From DATMNR01 sp963702765 (GTDB taxonomy: Bacteria; Chloroflexota; Ktedonobacteria; Ktedonobacterales; Ktedonobacteraceae): DNA of 64,000 nt. The notes beneath the pieces were generated by a model. The model searched no databases, had not been told where the DNA came from, and worked only from the letters and a program-made list of their open reading frames with translations. The position numbers and the translations under genes were made by a program. The stretch's first letter is position 1. Every line of letters begins with the position of its first letter. Positions 12,477 through 21,480 of this stretch are shown here, one piece after another. The stretch is from assembly GCA_963702765.1 (NCBI GenBank), contig CAVPEB010000021.1, positions 1 to 64,000 of the forward strand, in the 5' to 3' direction.

Positions 12477-14285
12477 ATGATTGATCCCGATAGAGAGTTG
12501 GAACCGCGATACCAATCAATTATAACTACTCCTGACTGGTATCAGACGAATATTCCTTGCCAGGTAGGGTGTCCTGCTCATACCGACGTTTCTACCTATA
12601 TTGGTTTGATCTCTCAAGCACGTTTCGACGAAGCGTATCTATTAAACCGAAAATGCAACATTGTGCCGGGCGTTCTTGGTCGTACATGCGCTCGTCCCTG
12701 CGAACCCGTCTGCCGTCGAAATAAAATTGATGGCAAACCTATCGCAATTTGCTGGTTAAAACGCGCTGCAGCTGATCATCGCGAATTTCGTCATCGAGCA
12801 GAGCGACCACCTATTACAAAAGAGAAAAAAGTGGCAGTCGTTGGTGCCGGTTCGGCGGGATTAGCTTGCGCGCGCGATCTACGTGAAATGGGTTATCCAG
12901 TGACAATCTACGAAGCCGATCCTGTTGCTGGTGGAGTCATGGTTAATGGCATTCCGGTTTGGAGACTACCCCGCAATGTTACCTATGAAGAGACTACAGA
13001 ATATATGAATGATCTTGGAGTTGAAGTGCATTACAATACACGTGTTGGTCGTGATGTGATGCTCACTGATCTGCTCAAGAGTTATGATGCCGTCTTCGTT
13101 GCTGGAGGTTGTTATATCTCGAACCCCATGACTGGACCCGATAACAAGATCATCCCAGGCGCTGATCTGCAAGGCGTTGAAGATGGCATAAAATTGTTAT
13201 CGAAGACGAATTTTGGTGAACCGGCTTTTATTGGTAAACGGGTCATCGTGCTTGGTGGTGGTTTCACAGCAATGGACTGTTGTCGAACTTCAATACGCTT
13301 TGGTGCGGAAAAAGTCTACGTCCTCTATCGCCGATCAAAAGAAGAAATGGGATCAGATGAATACGAAGTTGATGAGGCGATGATAGAGCATGTTGAATTC
13401 CAGTATCTTGTGACTCAGCTTGAGGTTATGAGTACAGATGGTATACATGCCAGTGGGCTCAAACTCATTCGCAATAAGCTTGGTGATCCAGATGCAAGTG
13501 GCAGGCGCCGTCCTATACCAATTCCTGGTACCGAGTTTGTGATCGAAGCAGACACGATTATCCCTGCTTTTGGTCAATATAGCGATCCTTCCTGGTTGCA
13601 GATTGACGAACTAAAGCTAGAAGTCAATAAGCGTACAGGTATTCCTCTGAGAGACCGCGAAACCTGGATGACGAGCTATCCGGGGCTGTTTGCTGGTGGA
13701 GACTATACCGACGGTTCGCGGAACCTGATTTCGGCCATCGGAGATGGACGTGACGCTGCAATTGCAATCAATCGTTATCTTGGTGGTGAGGATATACCAG
13801 CAGAGTCAGCAGAGGAAATAGAACTGCCAGACTATCGACGTGGCATGGTTGATGATTACGAATCCATACCCTTCGAGTTCATTCCCGCACTTCCACTCAA
13901 TGAACGTTATAGCAATACCCGTGAGACTGAAACAGGATATACTCCCGAACAGGCTGTGGAGCAGGCAAGGCGTTGCTTGCAATGTCAGTTGAATATTATG
14001 ATTGATCCCTCGATCTGTATTCTTTGCTCGGGTTGTGTGGATATCTGCCCTTACGACTGTATCAGTATGGAAGGTCTCTCACGTGTCGTCAAAGGCGATC
14101 CAATGCACCAGGGAACAGAATCCTGGCGAGGTGGCGCCGATATGATTATCGATGAAGAGAAATGTATTCGTTGTGGTCTCTGCATTGTTCGTTGTCCTAC
14201 CGATGCTATCTCTATGGTGCAATTTGAGGTAGCCAGTCCCAACGAACGCTGGACTGTTTCGAAGATTCCAATGCTAAACGTGTAA
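12477..14285 (+). CDS. FAD/NAD(P) oxidoreductase with GltD-like core and two C-terminal [4Fe-4S] clusters
   Basis: Soluble electron-transfer flavoprotein of the glutamate synthase beta-subunit/NfnB type. The N-terminal cysteine region (IPCQVGCPAHTDV, then CARPCEPVCRR) should hold iron-sulfur clusters. A first Rossmann fold binds FAD (VAVVGAGSAGLACARDL), a second binds NAD(P)H (VIVLGGGFTAMDC), and a C-terminal two-cluster ferredoxin domain has CILCSGCVDICP and CIRCGLCIVRCP. No large glutamate synthase subunit is adjacent, so it probably feeds electrons to another acceptor. Start 12477 has AAAGGA 7 nt before it; an in-frame ATG at 12423 would add 18 residues and lacks a ribosome site. Confidence 0.85.
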   Translation: MIDPDRELEPRYQSIITTPDWYQTNIPCQVGCPAHTDVSTYIGLISQARFDEAYLLNRKCNIVPGVLGRTCARPCEPVCRRNKIDGKPIAICWLKRAAADHREFRHRAERPPITKEKKVAVVGAGSAGLACARDLREMGYPVTIYEADPVAGGVMVNGIPVWRLPRNVTYEETTEYMNDLGVEVHYNTRVGRDVMLTDLLKSYDAVFVAGGCYISNPMTGPDNKIIPGADLQGVEDGIKLLSKTNFGEPAFIGKRVIVLGGGFTAMDCCRTSIRFGAEKVYVLYRRSKEEMGSDEYEVDEAMIEHVEFQYLVTQLEVMSTDGIHASGLKLIRNKLGDPDASGRRRPIPIPGTEFVIEADTIIPAFGQYSDPSWLQIDELKLEVNKRTGIPLRDRETWMTSYPGLFAGGDYTDGSRNLISAIGDGRDAAIAINRYLGGEDIPAESAEEIELPDYRRGMVDDYESIPFEFIPALPLNERYSNTRETETGYTPEQAVEQARRCLQCQLNIMIDPSICILCSGCVDICPYDCISMEGLSRVVKGDPMHQGTESWRGGADMIIDEEKCIRCGLCIVRCPTDAISMVQFEVASPNERWTVSKIPMLNV

Positions 14286-14310
14286 CAAGAATTCGGATTG
14301 ATCTAACGTT

Positions 14311-14359
14311 AAGCATGCACCCTTAGATAAATTAACTATTCATCTAAGGGTGCATGCTT
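14311..14359. terminator. Strong bidirectional hairpin
   Basis: A perfect 18-bp stem (14311-14328 with 14342-14359) around a 13-nt loop, 25 nt past the oxidoreductase stop. It lies between two co-directional genes and lacks a long T-tract, but its stability suggests a transcript end. Confidence 0.7.
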
Positions 14360-14504
14360 TAGTTTGAAAATAGATTCCTACAAATGAGTTACTGAAGAAG
14401 CAGAATAGTGAAACTCTCCCAACTTTGGTACTACTTTCTTGCGCTACTTGATTATGCCAAGCATAATAATAGCTGCATAAGTTAAAACAATACATCTAAA
14501 TAGA

Positions 14505-15083
14505 TTGGTCAATGAAATGGTTCCAATGTTTGTGAAGCGTACAATACTCTATGGAATGATAGTTTTTATAGCATGCTTTTTTGTAGCTGCATGTAGTAAC
14601 AATAGCAATACAGCCAGCAGCTCTGTCCCAACTCAACCGACATTGGTGCAAGGCACCTCAATCCCGAGTACTCCTGGTGTTGGCCCTACCGTTATTCTTA
14701 CACCAACCAGGGTTCCCGGAGGAAATGAACAAAGTCAACTAGTCACGCTTCGGGATCGTATACTCACCATTACTCGTATGAGCAAGCAAGCAGGTACAGA
14801 TAGCAACTCGATAGCAATTGATCTGACAATCACAATTAAAAATACTAGCACAAAAACAATAAGTAATGATGCAGCGTATTTTCAATTGATCAGCGCAGAG
14901 GGAGACGCTTTTGGGCTAGAATCCCAAGAAGTGCCAAATTTTTTTGGTTCAATTGCTTCCCAAAGTTCTCGTAGCGGCACGATCATCTTTCAGGTACCGG
15001 TAGGTGCCATAAGTGGTATGCGCTTGATGTATAGGCCTGAAGTCTCGACCGAAACGATATTCGTGCCTTTGAACCTGGCATAA
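14505..15083 (+). CDS. Lipoprotein, DUF4352-like
   Basis: 192 aa with an N-terminal signal (Lys-Arg, then ILYGMIVFIACFFVAAC) ending in a lipobox-like FVAAC, so it is probably lipid-anchored outside the membrane. A low-complexity Ser/Thr/Pro linker is followed by a beta-rich domain of about 120 residues (IDLTITIKNTSTKTISNDAA and GTIIFQVPVGA) of the DUF4352/telomeric-repeat-binding-like immunoglobulin fold seen in Gram-positive lipoproteins. The longest frame begins with TTG at 14505; ATG at 14517 or 14526 is equally plausible because none has a clear ribosome site. Function unknown. It ends 12 nt from a convergent gene. Confidence 0.7.
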   Translation: MVNEMVPMFVKRTILYGMIVFIACFFVAACSNNSNTASSSVPTQPTLVQGTSIPSTPGVGPTVILTPTRVPGGNEQSQLVTLRDRILTITRMSKQAGTDSNSIAIDLTITIKNTSTKTISNDAAYFQLISAEGDAFGLESQEVPNFFGSIASQSSRSGTIIFQVPVGAISGMRLMYRPEVSTETIFVPLNLA

Positions 15084-15095
15084 AGATCAGATCTA

Positions 15096-15953
15096 TCATT
15101 TAGGTATATGTTGGCGCATAAAGTCTAATACTATGCGGTCAATTCGGGCATCTTCAAACCAGCGTTCTTCCAGATTTTCACGTCCGCTAAATTTCCGAAA
15201 TGCATCACGAGTATTCTCATCATAAGTTCCGGTGATATTTCCCTGATAATCGCCACTTCTAGTCAGGCTTTCTTGTAGTTCTACAGCTAACTTCTGGTCA
15301 ATTACGAGGATATCAGCGGGGTCTGTCGGGAATAAGTAGAGCTTATGCAATAGCAGAATACGTTGTAATTCATCAATAGGTTGTAAATGATCGTCTACCC
15401 TTAGATCGATAAACCGATCATTAAATCCTTCGTATCCACCCTTTTCCTTCACAACGAGCAATGCTGCAGATTGTTGTCCTCGACTATCTCCTCCTGCTTC
15501 CTGGCCTGCAGCCAGAGCTGCTATCAGGCGATCACAAAGAAGTCCAGACGTCTCTTCGAATGTGCGTGCCATTGCCAGCACAGTATCCTCTCCAACCAGA
15601 ATATTACCCTGGCAAGTAAAATGTTCACCAACGTAACCTCCAGCCCAGGGAAAACACTCATCTCCAGTATAAGTGGCGGGAGTTCCTGTAATGCCGATAA
15701 TGCCTACCTGACGCTGAGCTCTATTTTCATCATTACTTATAAGTTCAGCTAATACCTCACTGGCTGATAAGCCTTTTTCAAGAAGATCTAACCCGTGTGG
15801 GCCGTACGAGGTGTTAGCCCAAGATTGCGTTGCAATAGCTCCCACTCCAGCTTTTGCCCAGGGAACAACTGCTCCCACTCCTAGAAATTTGGATTGAACT
15901 GCAATTCCTAGCTCAGCTTTTTGGGGATCGCGAGCTACAATAGAGAATGTCAT
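15096..15953 (-). CDS. DUF1028 family protein with C-terminal peptidoglycan-binding-like domain
   Basis: 285-aa protein. The first ~200 residues are the DUF1028 fold, related to Ntn-hydrolases (MTFSIVARDPQKAELGIAVQ at the start, AGGDSRGQQSAALLV in the middle). The last ~70 residues resemble the short putative peptidoglycan-binding module often found behind it (SGDYQGNITGTYDENTRDAF). The biochemical role is not established. The start at 15953 follows GGGAGG closely and begins with the family's MTFSI; an upstream in-frame ATG at 15968 lacks this support. Confidence 0.85.
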   Translation of the reverse strand: MTFSIVARDPQKAELGIAVQSKFLGVGAVVPWAKAGVGAIATQSWANTSYGPHGLDLLEKGLSASEVLAELISNDENRAQRQVGIIGITGTPATYTGDECFPWAGGYVGEHFTCQGNILVGEDTVLAMARTFEETSGLLCDRLIAALAAGQEAGGDSRGQQSAALLVVKEKGGYEGFNDRFIDLRVDDHLQPIDELQRILLLHKLYLFPTDPADILVIDQKLAVELQESLTRSGDYQGNITGTYDENTRDAFRKFSGRENLEERWFEDARIDRIVLDFMRQHIPK

Positions 15954-16382
15954 ACAATGGCCTCCCAATAAAGATAACGTTGTAAGGCCATTATAACACG
16001 TTGCTGTTTACATAAGCATGAAGGCTGCTTGCTCTATTCTCCTTCCTGGATTCATAGAATGTATTGTAAGAACTTTGTAATGTTTTTGTATGGACACTCA
16101 AATGTACCCAAAAGAACTTGACTTTTAACGTTCTTTCAAGCAAAATTGTAGAGTCCTTCGTTTACAAATTCATTCTCACTCATTCATGGTATCAATTTTT
16201 GAGAGATTGCAGCCTTAAATTGCGTATATCTTTCAGGACGAAGGCGAGTGCACCACCGGTCCGGTATATCTCTATACTATGGTTCTACATGCTATTGCAG
16301 TATGTTTAATGATACTGTACGCTGGAGGGTGGCCAGCGGTGAAATTTAGTAGAGAGACATACCCAGGTCTGAAGGAGCAATC
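15954..16382. other. Intergenic region without recognisable gene
   Basis: About 430 nt between the divergent DUF1028 and sigma factor genes. Only short frames of unremarkable composition are present. A TTGACT at 16118-16123 and a TATACT at 16273-16278 are promoter-like but not correctly spaced from partners. The region probably holds the sigma operon promoter and 5' leader. Confidence 0.5.
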
Positions 16383-17051
16383 ATGGTGCGACAGAACTGG
16401 TCAGATGAAGACCTGGCACAAAGGTTGCAAAAGCGTGATCCTGAGGCATTGGAAACGCTCATCTCACGGTATTCGCGGGAAGTGTATTATTTCATTCGTT
16501 TGGTTCTGGATGGGATTGGGGTTTCTCAGGATGCCGAAGAGTGTGTAAATGATCTCTTTATTGCTGTTTGGCAGGAGATTGATACCTTTGATCCTTTGCG
16601 GGGAACGCTACGCACTTGGCTTACGATGCGGGCGAAGTATATCGCACTTGATCGCAGACGCCAATTATGTCGACGTCAAACTCATAACTTGCAGTCCGCG
16701 GATGAAACTCGCCAATGGACTACCTCCGATGGAAGTAGCAGTGGAAGAATTTCTGGTTGGGGAAGTCATGATTATGAAAATCGTGTTACACTTCCTCCAT
16801 ATCCTGAATTTAGCATGGAAACTTTGTTGGAACAGAGTGAAAGACGCGAAGAATTGCGTCTGGCCTTGGCGACGTTGCCTGAGCTTGATCGCTATTTAAT
16901 TTATCAGCGATACTTTAAGTTTGCCAGTACCGAAGAGTTGGCGACGAAGACAGGATTAACTCGTCACGCTGTCGATACACGTCTCTGGCGAGCGCGGAAA
17001 AGCTTACGTGAGGCGCTCAAGGAGCATGCACATGAGTATGAAAGAATTTGA
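16383..17051 (+). CDS. ECF-type RNA polymerase sigma factor
   Basis: 222 aa. Region 2 is at about 20-85 (LISRYSREVYYFIRLVLDG, AEECVNDLFIAVW, RTWLTMRAKYIALDRRR) and region 4 at about 160-215 (LPELDRYLIYQRYF, then the helix-turn-helix GLTRHAVDTRLWRARKSL). An unusually long low-complexity linker (about 95-140, rich in Ser/Thr/Gly) separates them. A second protein begins inside its last 20 nt and looks like the cognate anti-sigma factor, the usual layout for ECF control by a membrane sensor. The target promoter is not evident. Confidence 0.9.
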   Translation: MVRQNWSDEDLAQRLQKRDPEALETLISRYSREVYYFIRLVLDGIGVSQDAEECVNDLFIAVWQEIDTFDPLRGTLRTWLTMRAKYIALDRRRQLCRRQTHNLQSADETRQWTTSDGSSSGRISGWGSHDYENRVTLPPYPEFSMETLLEQSERREELRLALATLPELDRYLIYQRYFKFASTEELATKTGLTRHAVDTRLWRARKSLREALKEHAHEYERI

Positions 17052-18252
17052 CCAGGAACTGAATAATGAGAGTAATGAAAATCTCTCACTCGCTGGCCTT
17101 GAGCAGGAAATCCCCCCTGATTTTGGTGAGGATGACCTGGCCTTTGCTCATGAGTTAAATTCGATCTTCTCACCTGAGCGAGAGGAATTGCCTCCATACT
17201 TTGTACAAACTCTACTTGCATCAGAAGACCAGTTGTTTCGTCCTGTTGAACCAGGATTCGAACATAAGACTCGTGCGCGGGTCTTTCGACGCCTCAAATT
17301 ACACAGAAGACTATTTCATATCCCACATTCGACATATGATGCCTTCGTTTCTGGACTGGGTAGTATCTATGCACGCGGTTCATTGCTTGTAACAGCTTTT
17401 GTATTTATGCTCCTAATGTCTGTAACAGTTGCTTTTACAGCACCATCATTTGCTACAGGAATGGCTATTTTGCTTCAGGGCGCTCATAGTGGTGTGTATC
17501 AGGTTAATGCCTATCCAAAGAGTGTGCATATCCTTACACATAAGCATAGAGTCGCACAAAATAATGTGGTAGATGAGCCCAGGCAAATCACATTGCTTGA
17601 AGCTCAACAACAACTACATTTTAAAATCTACATGCCGACTTCTTTACCCGCTAATTATGCTTTGAACTCTATCTATCTCTATCAGAAAACAGAAGAATCA
17701 TGGACAGACGGCCCCTTTATTAAGTTAGTTTATAGTCTTAATGGAGTTAAATCAAAAGGAACGGGTCAGATTGTAATACGTGAATTCCTGCCGAATGAAG
17801 ATGTACTTCAAGTGGTCCAGGACAAAGCTGTCCATCCCATACAGGTTGATAAGAATGGGCAACCGACAGCGATCTATATCAATGGCCAGTGGCAAGCGAT
17901 TAACAGGCTTGAACATAGATGGGTTTATGGTGAACGCAGCGAACTGATTTACCAGCAGAATGGTATACTTTTTTGGATTGCAGGTGATCAAAATGATGGT
18001 ATCGGTGAGAAGGAACTTTGGAATGTTGCTCAATCTTTTCGGACGATCTCCTTCAATCAATATATTCTCATGAGAAGTGATATGCCAAGTGTTACACAGG
18101 CCTACCTTGGTGATGTACTTGATCCTTACTCACAGGAACTTGTGATTGTTTACCCCGATGACAATCCTAGCAGCGCGGCGTATTATCTTAGTGTAAGTGC
18201 TGAACAGCCAACAACTCCTATATCTCCTCAGATTAGTACGCACGGGCATTAA
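17032..18252 (+). CDS. Probable membrane anti-sigma factor, DUF4367-like C-terminus
   Basis: 406 aa, start chosen at 17032 because AAGGAG lies 7 nt before it; it overlaps the sigma gene by 20 nt. The N-terminal ~100 residues are acidic and cytoplasmic. One membrane span follows (about 110-135, LLVTAFVFMLLMSVTVAFTA), then an outer domain (LLEAQQQLHFKIYMPTSLP) resembling DUF4367 sensor domains of anti-sigma proteins. No zinc-binding His/Cys motif is visible, so it is not a classic ZAS protein. The role is inferred from position and topology. Confidence 0.7.
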   Translation: MSMKEFDQELNNESNENLSLAGLEQEIPPDFGEDDLAFAHELNSIFSPEREELPPYFVQTLLASEDQLFRPVEPGFEHKTRARVFRRLKLHRRLFHIPHSTYDAFVSGLGSIYARGSLLVTAFVFMLLMSVTVAFTAPSFATGMAILLQGAHSGVYQVNAYPKSVHILTHKHRVAQNNVVDEPRQITLLEAQQQLHFKIYMPTSLPANYALNSIYLYQKTEESWTDGPFIKLVYSLNGVKSKGTGQIVIREFLPNEDVLQVVQDKAVHPIQVDKNGQPTAIYINGQWQAINRLEHRWVYGERSELIYQQNGILFWIAGDQNDGIGEKELWNVAQSFRTISFNQYILMRSDMPSVTQAYLGDVLDPYSQELVIVYPDDNPSSAAYYLSVSAEQPTTPISPQISTHGH

Positions 18253-18396
18253 TCTCTAGACACTCAATCATTTTTCTGGTAATCTTAGTAATAGGCCAAT
18301 ACGCTTAAGGCTGCTATAAGCATTCTTTATTCTATACGCCATTACCAGCAATGTCGCTGGGCAAGTTAATCAAGAAGCCTCAAAGGAGAGGTAGCG

Positions 18397-18624
18397 ATGA
18401 AACAACACGCTCAAAAAGTGAGAACTGTAAAACCCCATGGCTTGCCGCACCTGCGCAATCTTCGTCAACGTAAAGGTTTGAGTATTGGGCAACTTGCGTC
18501 AATGACGGGCATCCGTCGCGATACGATCGCTCATCTTGAAAGTGGGCGCCAGGATCCTCAACCCTATCAATTACGATTATTAGCACGTATTTTGGAAGTT
18601 CCTCAATATGCTCTGGTCTCGTAA
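18397..18624 (+). CDS. Small XRE-family helix-turn-helix regulator
   Basis: 75 aa. A Cro/C1-type HTH covers nearly the whole protein (LRNLRQRKGLSIGQLASMTG, then IRRDTIAHLESGRQDPQPYQ and LLARILEVPQ). It has no effector domain, so it probably binds DNA as a dimer or needs a partner. Excellent ribosome site (AAAGGAG, 8 nt spacing). It stands 144 nt after the anti-sigma gene and 82 nt before a membrane protein gene, all co-directional. Confidence 0.85.
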   Translation: MKQHAQKVRTVKPHGLPHLRNLRQRKGLSIGQLASMTGIRRDTIAHLESGRQDPQPYQLRLLARILEVPQYALVS

Positions 18625-18706
18625 TACAGTTGTGCGTTTGTATACAACCCTTCTTTGACTGTTACGTACATTTGATGTAGAACATCTTCAAAGGAGCACT
18701 ACATCG

Positions 18707-19138
18707 ATGAGCAAAGAAGAAATGCAGTTTGCTGATCCTGAATGGCAACCTCCAGGGCAACTAAGTAGCACTCTTGAGCAGGAACAGTTTCATCCCCAGC
18801 CAGTAAATATTCCTCGTGAACAACACCAAACAAGTTTTGGTTCTTCGTACGAAAAAGCAGCAGAAAAAGAAGAAGAAGCTGACTATTTTACTGGATATAA
18901 AGCACACCAACAACAGTATGCATCCCCTCCACGGCAAAGACTACGTAGACATTCGCGACGGTGGTTAGGAATCTTGCTAATACTGATAATTCTTACCGTT
19001 CTGGCCGGGCGGCCTTTCATTGCTGATGGTGGATATTTTGTAGAGGGCTTTGTTTTAGACAATCTGATTGTTGGGCTGGGAATCCTGGCGTTTATTATTG
19101 CTGGTATTGCATTTTTTCGAAGTCGTAGAAACTTATAA
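18707..19138 (+). CDS. Two-span membrane protein, apparently truncated
   Basis: 143 aa. The N-terminal ~85 residues are polar and rich in Gln, Glu and Pro; two hydrophobic segments follow (WLGILLILIILTVLAGR and LIVGLGILAFIIAGIAFF), and the frame stops right after the basic tail RSRRNL. Immediately downstream, in another frame, is coding sequence for the end of a DUF4097-type beta domain without its own start. The gene is therefore probably the N-terminal part of a longer membrane-anchored DUF4097 protein that suffered a deletion and frame change. It has SD AAGGAG and may still be expressed. Confidence 0.6.
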   Translation: MSKEEMQFADPEWQPPGQLSSTLEQEQFHPQPVNIPREQHQTSFGSSYEKAAEKEEEADYFTGYKAHQQQYASPPRQRLRRHSRRWLGILLILIILTVLAGRPFIADGGYFVEGFVLDNLIVGLGILAFIIAGIAFFRSRRNL

Positions 19139-19142
19139 AATT

Positions 19143-19343
19143 TTTTCGGATGCAGGTAGCATCAATGTAATTTTACCTGAAGATGCCTCCTTCGAGGTTG
19201 ATGCCAAAACAGATGTAGGCTCAATTCGTTGCAATTTTCCAATGAATGGCCAATCAAAAAAATCGCGAAAATTGCAAGGTAAAGCAGGCAACCCTCCATA
19301 TGCAACTCTTACTCTGAAAACAGACGTAGTTCGATCACTCTGA
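19143..19343 (+). pseudogene. DUF4097 domain C-terminal remnant
   Basis: A 67-codon frame with no start codon of its own, continuing from the end of the preceding membrane protein in a different frame. The peptide carries the repeat pattern of DUF4097 beta-helical proteins (DAGSINVILPEDASFEVDAK, then TDVGSIRC, later LTLKTDV), in which DxGSI turns alternate with beta strands. The bulk of the domain is missing. It is probably non-functional. Confidence 0.55.
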
Positions 19344-19442
19344 AGCATACATAGTTTTGTTTTGCCGAAGCGCTCATCGTATGTGTATGATGAAGTTATA
19401 GTAAGGGTGCCTTTCCAAATGAAAGATATGGAGTTTGTGTAT

Positions 19443-20054
19443 CTAGCGTGGTGTCGTTTCGTCTGGAATAAAGGGAGCGCCATGTCCAGGAACAATCAAA
19501 CTAGCAACCTGCAAGACACGTATTCTGTTAGCATGTAATGCAGCCAGGTCGTCTGCTAAAGGATCCTCTACTGGCCCTTCCTCGAACCACCATAGATGGG
19601 TAAAGGCGATGGTACCTTCGCGCGTTCCTACAAGGGTCGTGATATCTTGAGGTGTGTGGCCGGGTGTTGCAATCAAAAGAATGGAAGAAGAGAGATGAAA
19701 TCCTTCAGCCTCACGGCTTTCCCAGGTGTCGCCTTTATATATAGCCCAGTAATCATGGAAACGCGCATTTGGGAATAGTGCAGCGTTCAGTGTATGATCC
19801 GGATGGTGGTGTGAAAACACAACATCAGTTATATTTGTCGGTATCTCGCCAAGTGCCGCAAGTGGCTCAAGGATCGCTTCGGGGTTGGGAACCATGCCAG
19901 GATCAATGATAACTCTTGCATCCCCATCGCGTATAAAACCTATCGTCGATGCAACATAACTTCCTGTAGGTGTTTCGCCATCTCTGGCATACCCATTGAA
20001 GAGGATATGTACCTCTGCGGAAGAGGATTCAGGTCGATCAGTATTTTCTGACAT
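19443..20054 (-). CDS. MBL-fold metallo-hydrolase
   Basis: 203 aa. The zinc motif is HHHPDH (82-87); further ligands are TPGHT (about 131-135) and the final VPGHGAPF. Short metallo-beta-lactamase-fold proteins of this size resemble MBLAC1-like hydrolases. The Asp expected in the loop after TPGHT is hard to place and FTHLWW stands in that area, so activity is likely but not certain. The start at 20054 has AAGGAG close upstream; the longer frame reaching 20198 adds a region without homology features. Confidence 0.8.
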   Translation of the reverse strand: MSENTDRPESSSAEVHILFNGYARDGETPTGSYVASTIGFIRDGDARVIIDPGMVPNPEAILEPLAALGEIPTNITDVVFSHHHPDHTLNAALFPNARFHDYWAIYKGDTWESREAEGFHLSSSILLIATPGHTPQDITTLVGTREGTIAFTHLWWFEEGPVEDPLADDLAALHANRIRVLQVASLIVPGHGAPFIPDETTPR

Positions 20055-20206
20055 TGTATACTTCTCCTTGAGTTTCAGATATTTTTCGCTCATCATATCA
20101 CAAGGGGTACACAACATTCCTCTATTGTGATTGCTCATTAAACCCCTGGATGGTTTTTTCTCGTACCCCTGTAAGTTGAGTCCAAAGCTTTCCAGCACAC
20201 TGGCGC

Positions 20207-20737
20207 CTATCCCATTTCCTTCACGAAGATTTTACTGTACCTAATAGGCCAGCCAAGCACTTGTGCGATGTCAACCTCAGTGAGGTCAGCTCCATAACGT
20301 AATGCAATGACTCGTCTCTGTTCGGAACTTAGTTGCGCTAAAGCTTGCCGTACTTCATCACGCTGCGCCACGTGCTCTTGCATATTAGACTGTTCCTCCA
20401 TATAATTCTCCGAACTCAATGGAACTCCTGACTCAAGCACATCATCCAGAGAAATAGGATGCAAGTACGAACGTTGTTTCTCCATTACATCAAAAGCATG
20501 CCGGTAGAGAATACGCATCAACCAGGGACGGAACGGATTGCCTTTTTGAAATCGTGGGAGTCCTCGCCATGCCAGTAGAAACGCTCATTGAGTGATCTCA
20601 TCTGCCAGTGCACGCTGATGGCATAAACGCAATGCCGCTGCCATAGCAGCAGCATGATGCATCTCCCAGAGGTGCCGAAACGCCTCTTGATCTCCGTGAG
20701 CCGCGCTTTCGATGAGTTGTGCCTCACAGGTAGCCAC
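20207..20737 (-). pseudogene. ECF sigma factor gene interrupted by an in-frame TGA
   Basis: Reading from a GTG at 20737 (AAGGAG just upstream), the frame encodes sigma region 2 up to ADEITQ, meets TGA at codon 51 (20585-20587) and continues in the same frame with AFLLAWRGLPRFQKGNPFRP, WLMRILYRHAFD and a region 4 (LSSEQRRVIALRYGADLTE). Both halves are in one frame, so the lesion is a single nonsense codon where the family usually has Glu (TQEAF). Translation from ATG 20521 could give region 4 alone. Either a recent pseudogene, a sequence error, or less likely read-through. Confidence 0.75.
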
Positions 20738-20817
20738 ACAATTTCTCCTTCTGTAGCAATAGTACACCGAAAGGAGGATAAAAGGTTCCCAACCTGGCAA
20801 ATTCCCCAAAAATGAAA

Positions 20818-20846
20818 ACACGCATGCTTATCATTAGCATGCGTGT
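20818..20846 (-). terminator. Terminator of the CoxG-like gene
   Basis: 11-bp perfect stem ACACGCATGCT / AGCATGCGTGT with a 7-nt loop, followed on the minus strand by TTTTCATTTTT. It lies 24 nt past the stop of the minus-strand gene at 20871. Confidence 0.8.
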
Positions 20847-20870
20847 CAGTATTATTTTTGAATTGTATCC

Positions 20871-21326
20871 CTAAGCCGCAACCTGGCTTACTTGCTTCTC
20901 AAAATTCTTGAAGAACTGATCGAGAGCCACCCTCACTGCTCCTTTTACAATCATATCGGGGGTGGCTGCAATCTTCCCATCCATTACAGCATTGGCATTG
21001 TAATTGAGATTGGTGACTTCAGCATCTTCGATCAAATCTATTGTGCAAGTGGCTTTAATAGAACCCACTGAGCTGGTTGGCTCTGCAATTATGACGACAC
21101 GCGAAGGTGCAACAACCTCGCCTGTTTGCAGGAACACATTGTATGGGCCTTTTAATCCAGGAATACTTGGTGAAACTGTTAACTTGAGCTGTCTACCTGT
21201 AGGAAAATCTACAAATTCGGCGCTATCGCAACCGGGAACGCACTTCTTGAGGACCTCGGGATCCAACAATGCATTAAAGACGTGTGGTCGAGGTGCTTTC
21301 ACCTTCTGGCTACCTGAAACATCCAT
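20871..21326 (-). CDS. CoxG-like SRPBCC family protein
   Basis: 151 aa, matching the carbon monoxide dehydrogenase subunit G family of START/Bet v 1-type ligand-binding proteins: SGSQKVKAPRPHVFNALLDP, LKKCVPGCDSAEFV and the C-terminal helix VKGAVRVALDQFFKNFEKQV. In aerobic CO oxidisers CoxG helps recruit the dehydrogenase to the membrane, but no coxMSL gene is near. Many CoxG-like proteins stand alone with unknown roles. Monocistronic, with its own terminator. Confidence 0.85.
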   Translation of the reverse strand: MDVSGSQKVKAPRPHVFNALLDPEVLKKCVPGCDSAEFVDFPTGRQLKLTVSPSIPGLKGPYNVFLQTGEVVAPSRVVIIAEPTSSVGSIKATCTIDLIEDAEVTNLNYNANAVMDGKIAATPDMIVKGAVRVALDQFFKNFEKQVSQVAA

Positions 21327-21423
21327 TCGTCCGTTAAACCTCTTTTACTTCTAATTTGTTCACATGCCCTTAAATCCACTTTATGTATCTATACAAGGCG
21401 GTTTGGTATGTGATGAAATACAA

Positions 21424-21443
21424 TCGCTCGTTTAAACGAGCGA
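21424..21443. repeat. Perfect 20-nt palindrome
   Basis: TCGCTCGTTTAAACGAGCGA is fully self-complementary. It lies about 40 nt past the stop of the WD40-TnpB fusion. Position and form suit the terminal hairpin of an IS200/IS605-group element, but it could also be a terminator or operator. Confidence 0.5.
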
Positions 21444-21480
21444 ACTGATTTTCTAAAGCGTTTCTGCTTTACAGGTCGTA

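Noticed and set aside
16118..16548. Two short plus-strand frames upstream of and overlapping the sigma gene
   Set aside because: No ribosome site or homology; one is a shadow of the sigma factor frame.
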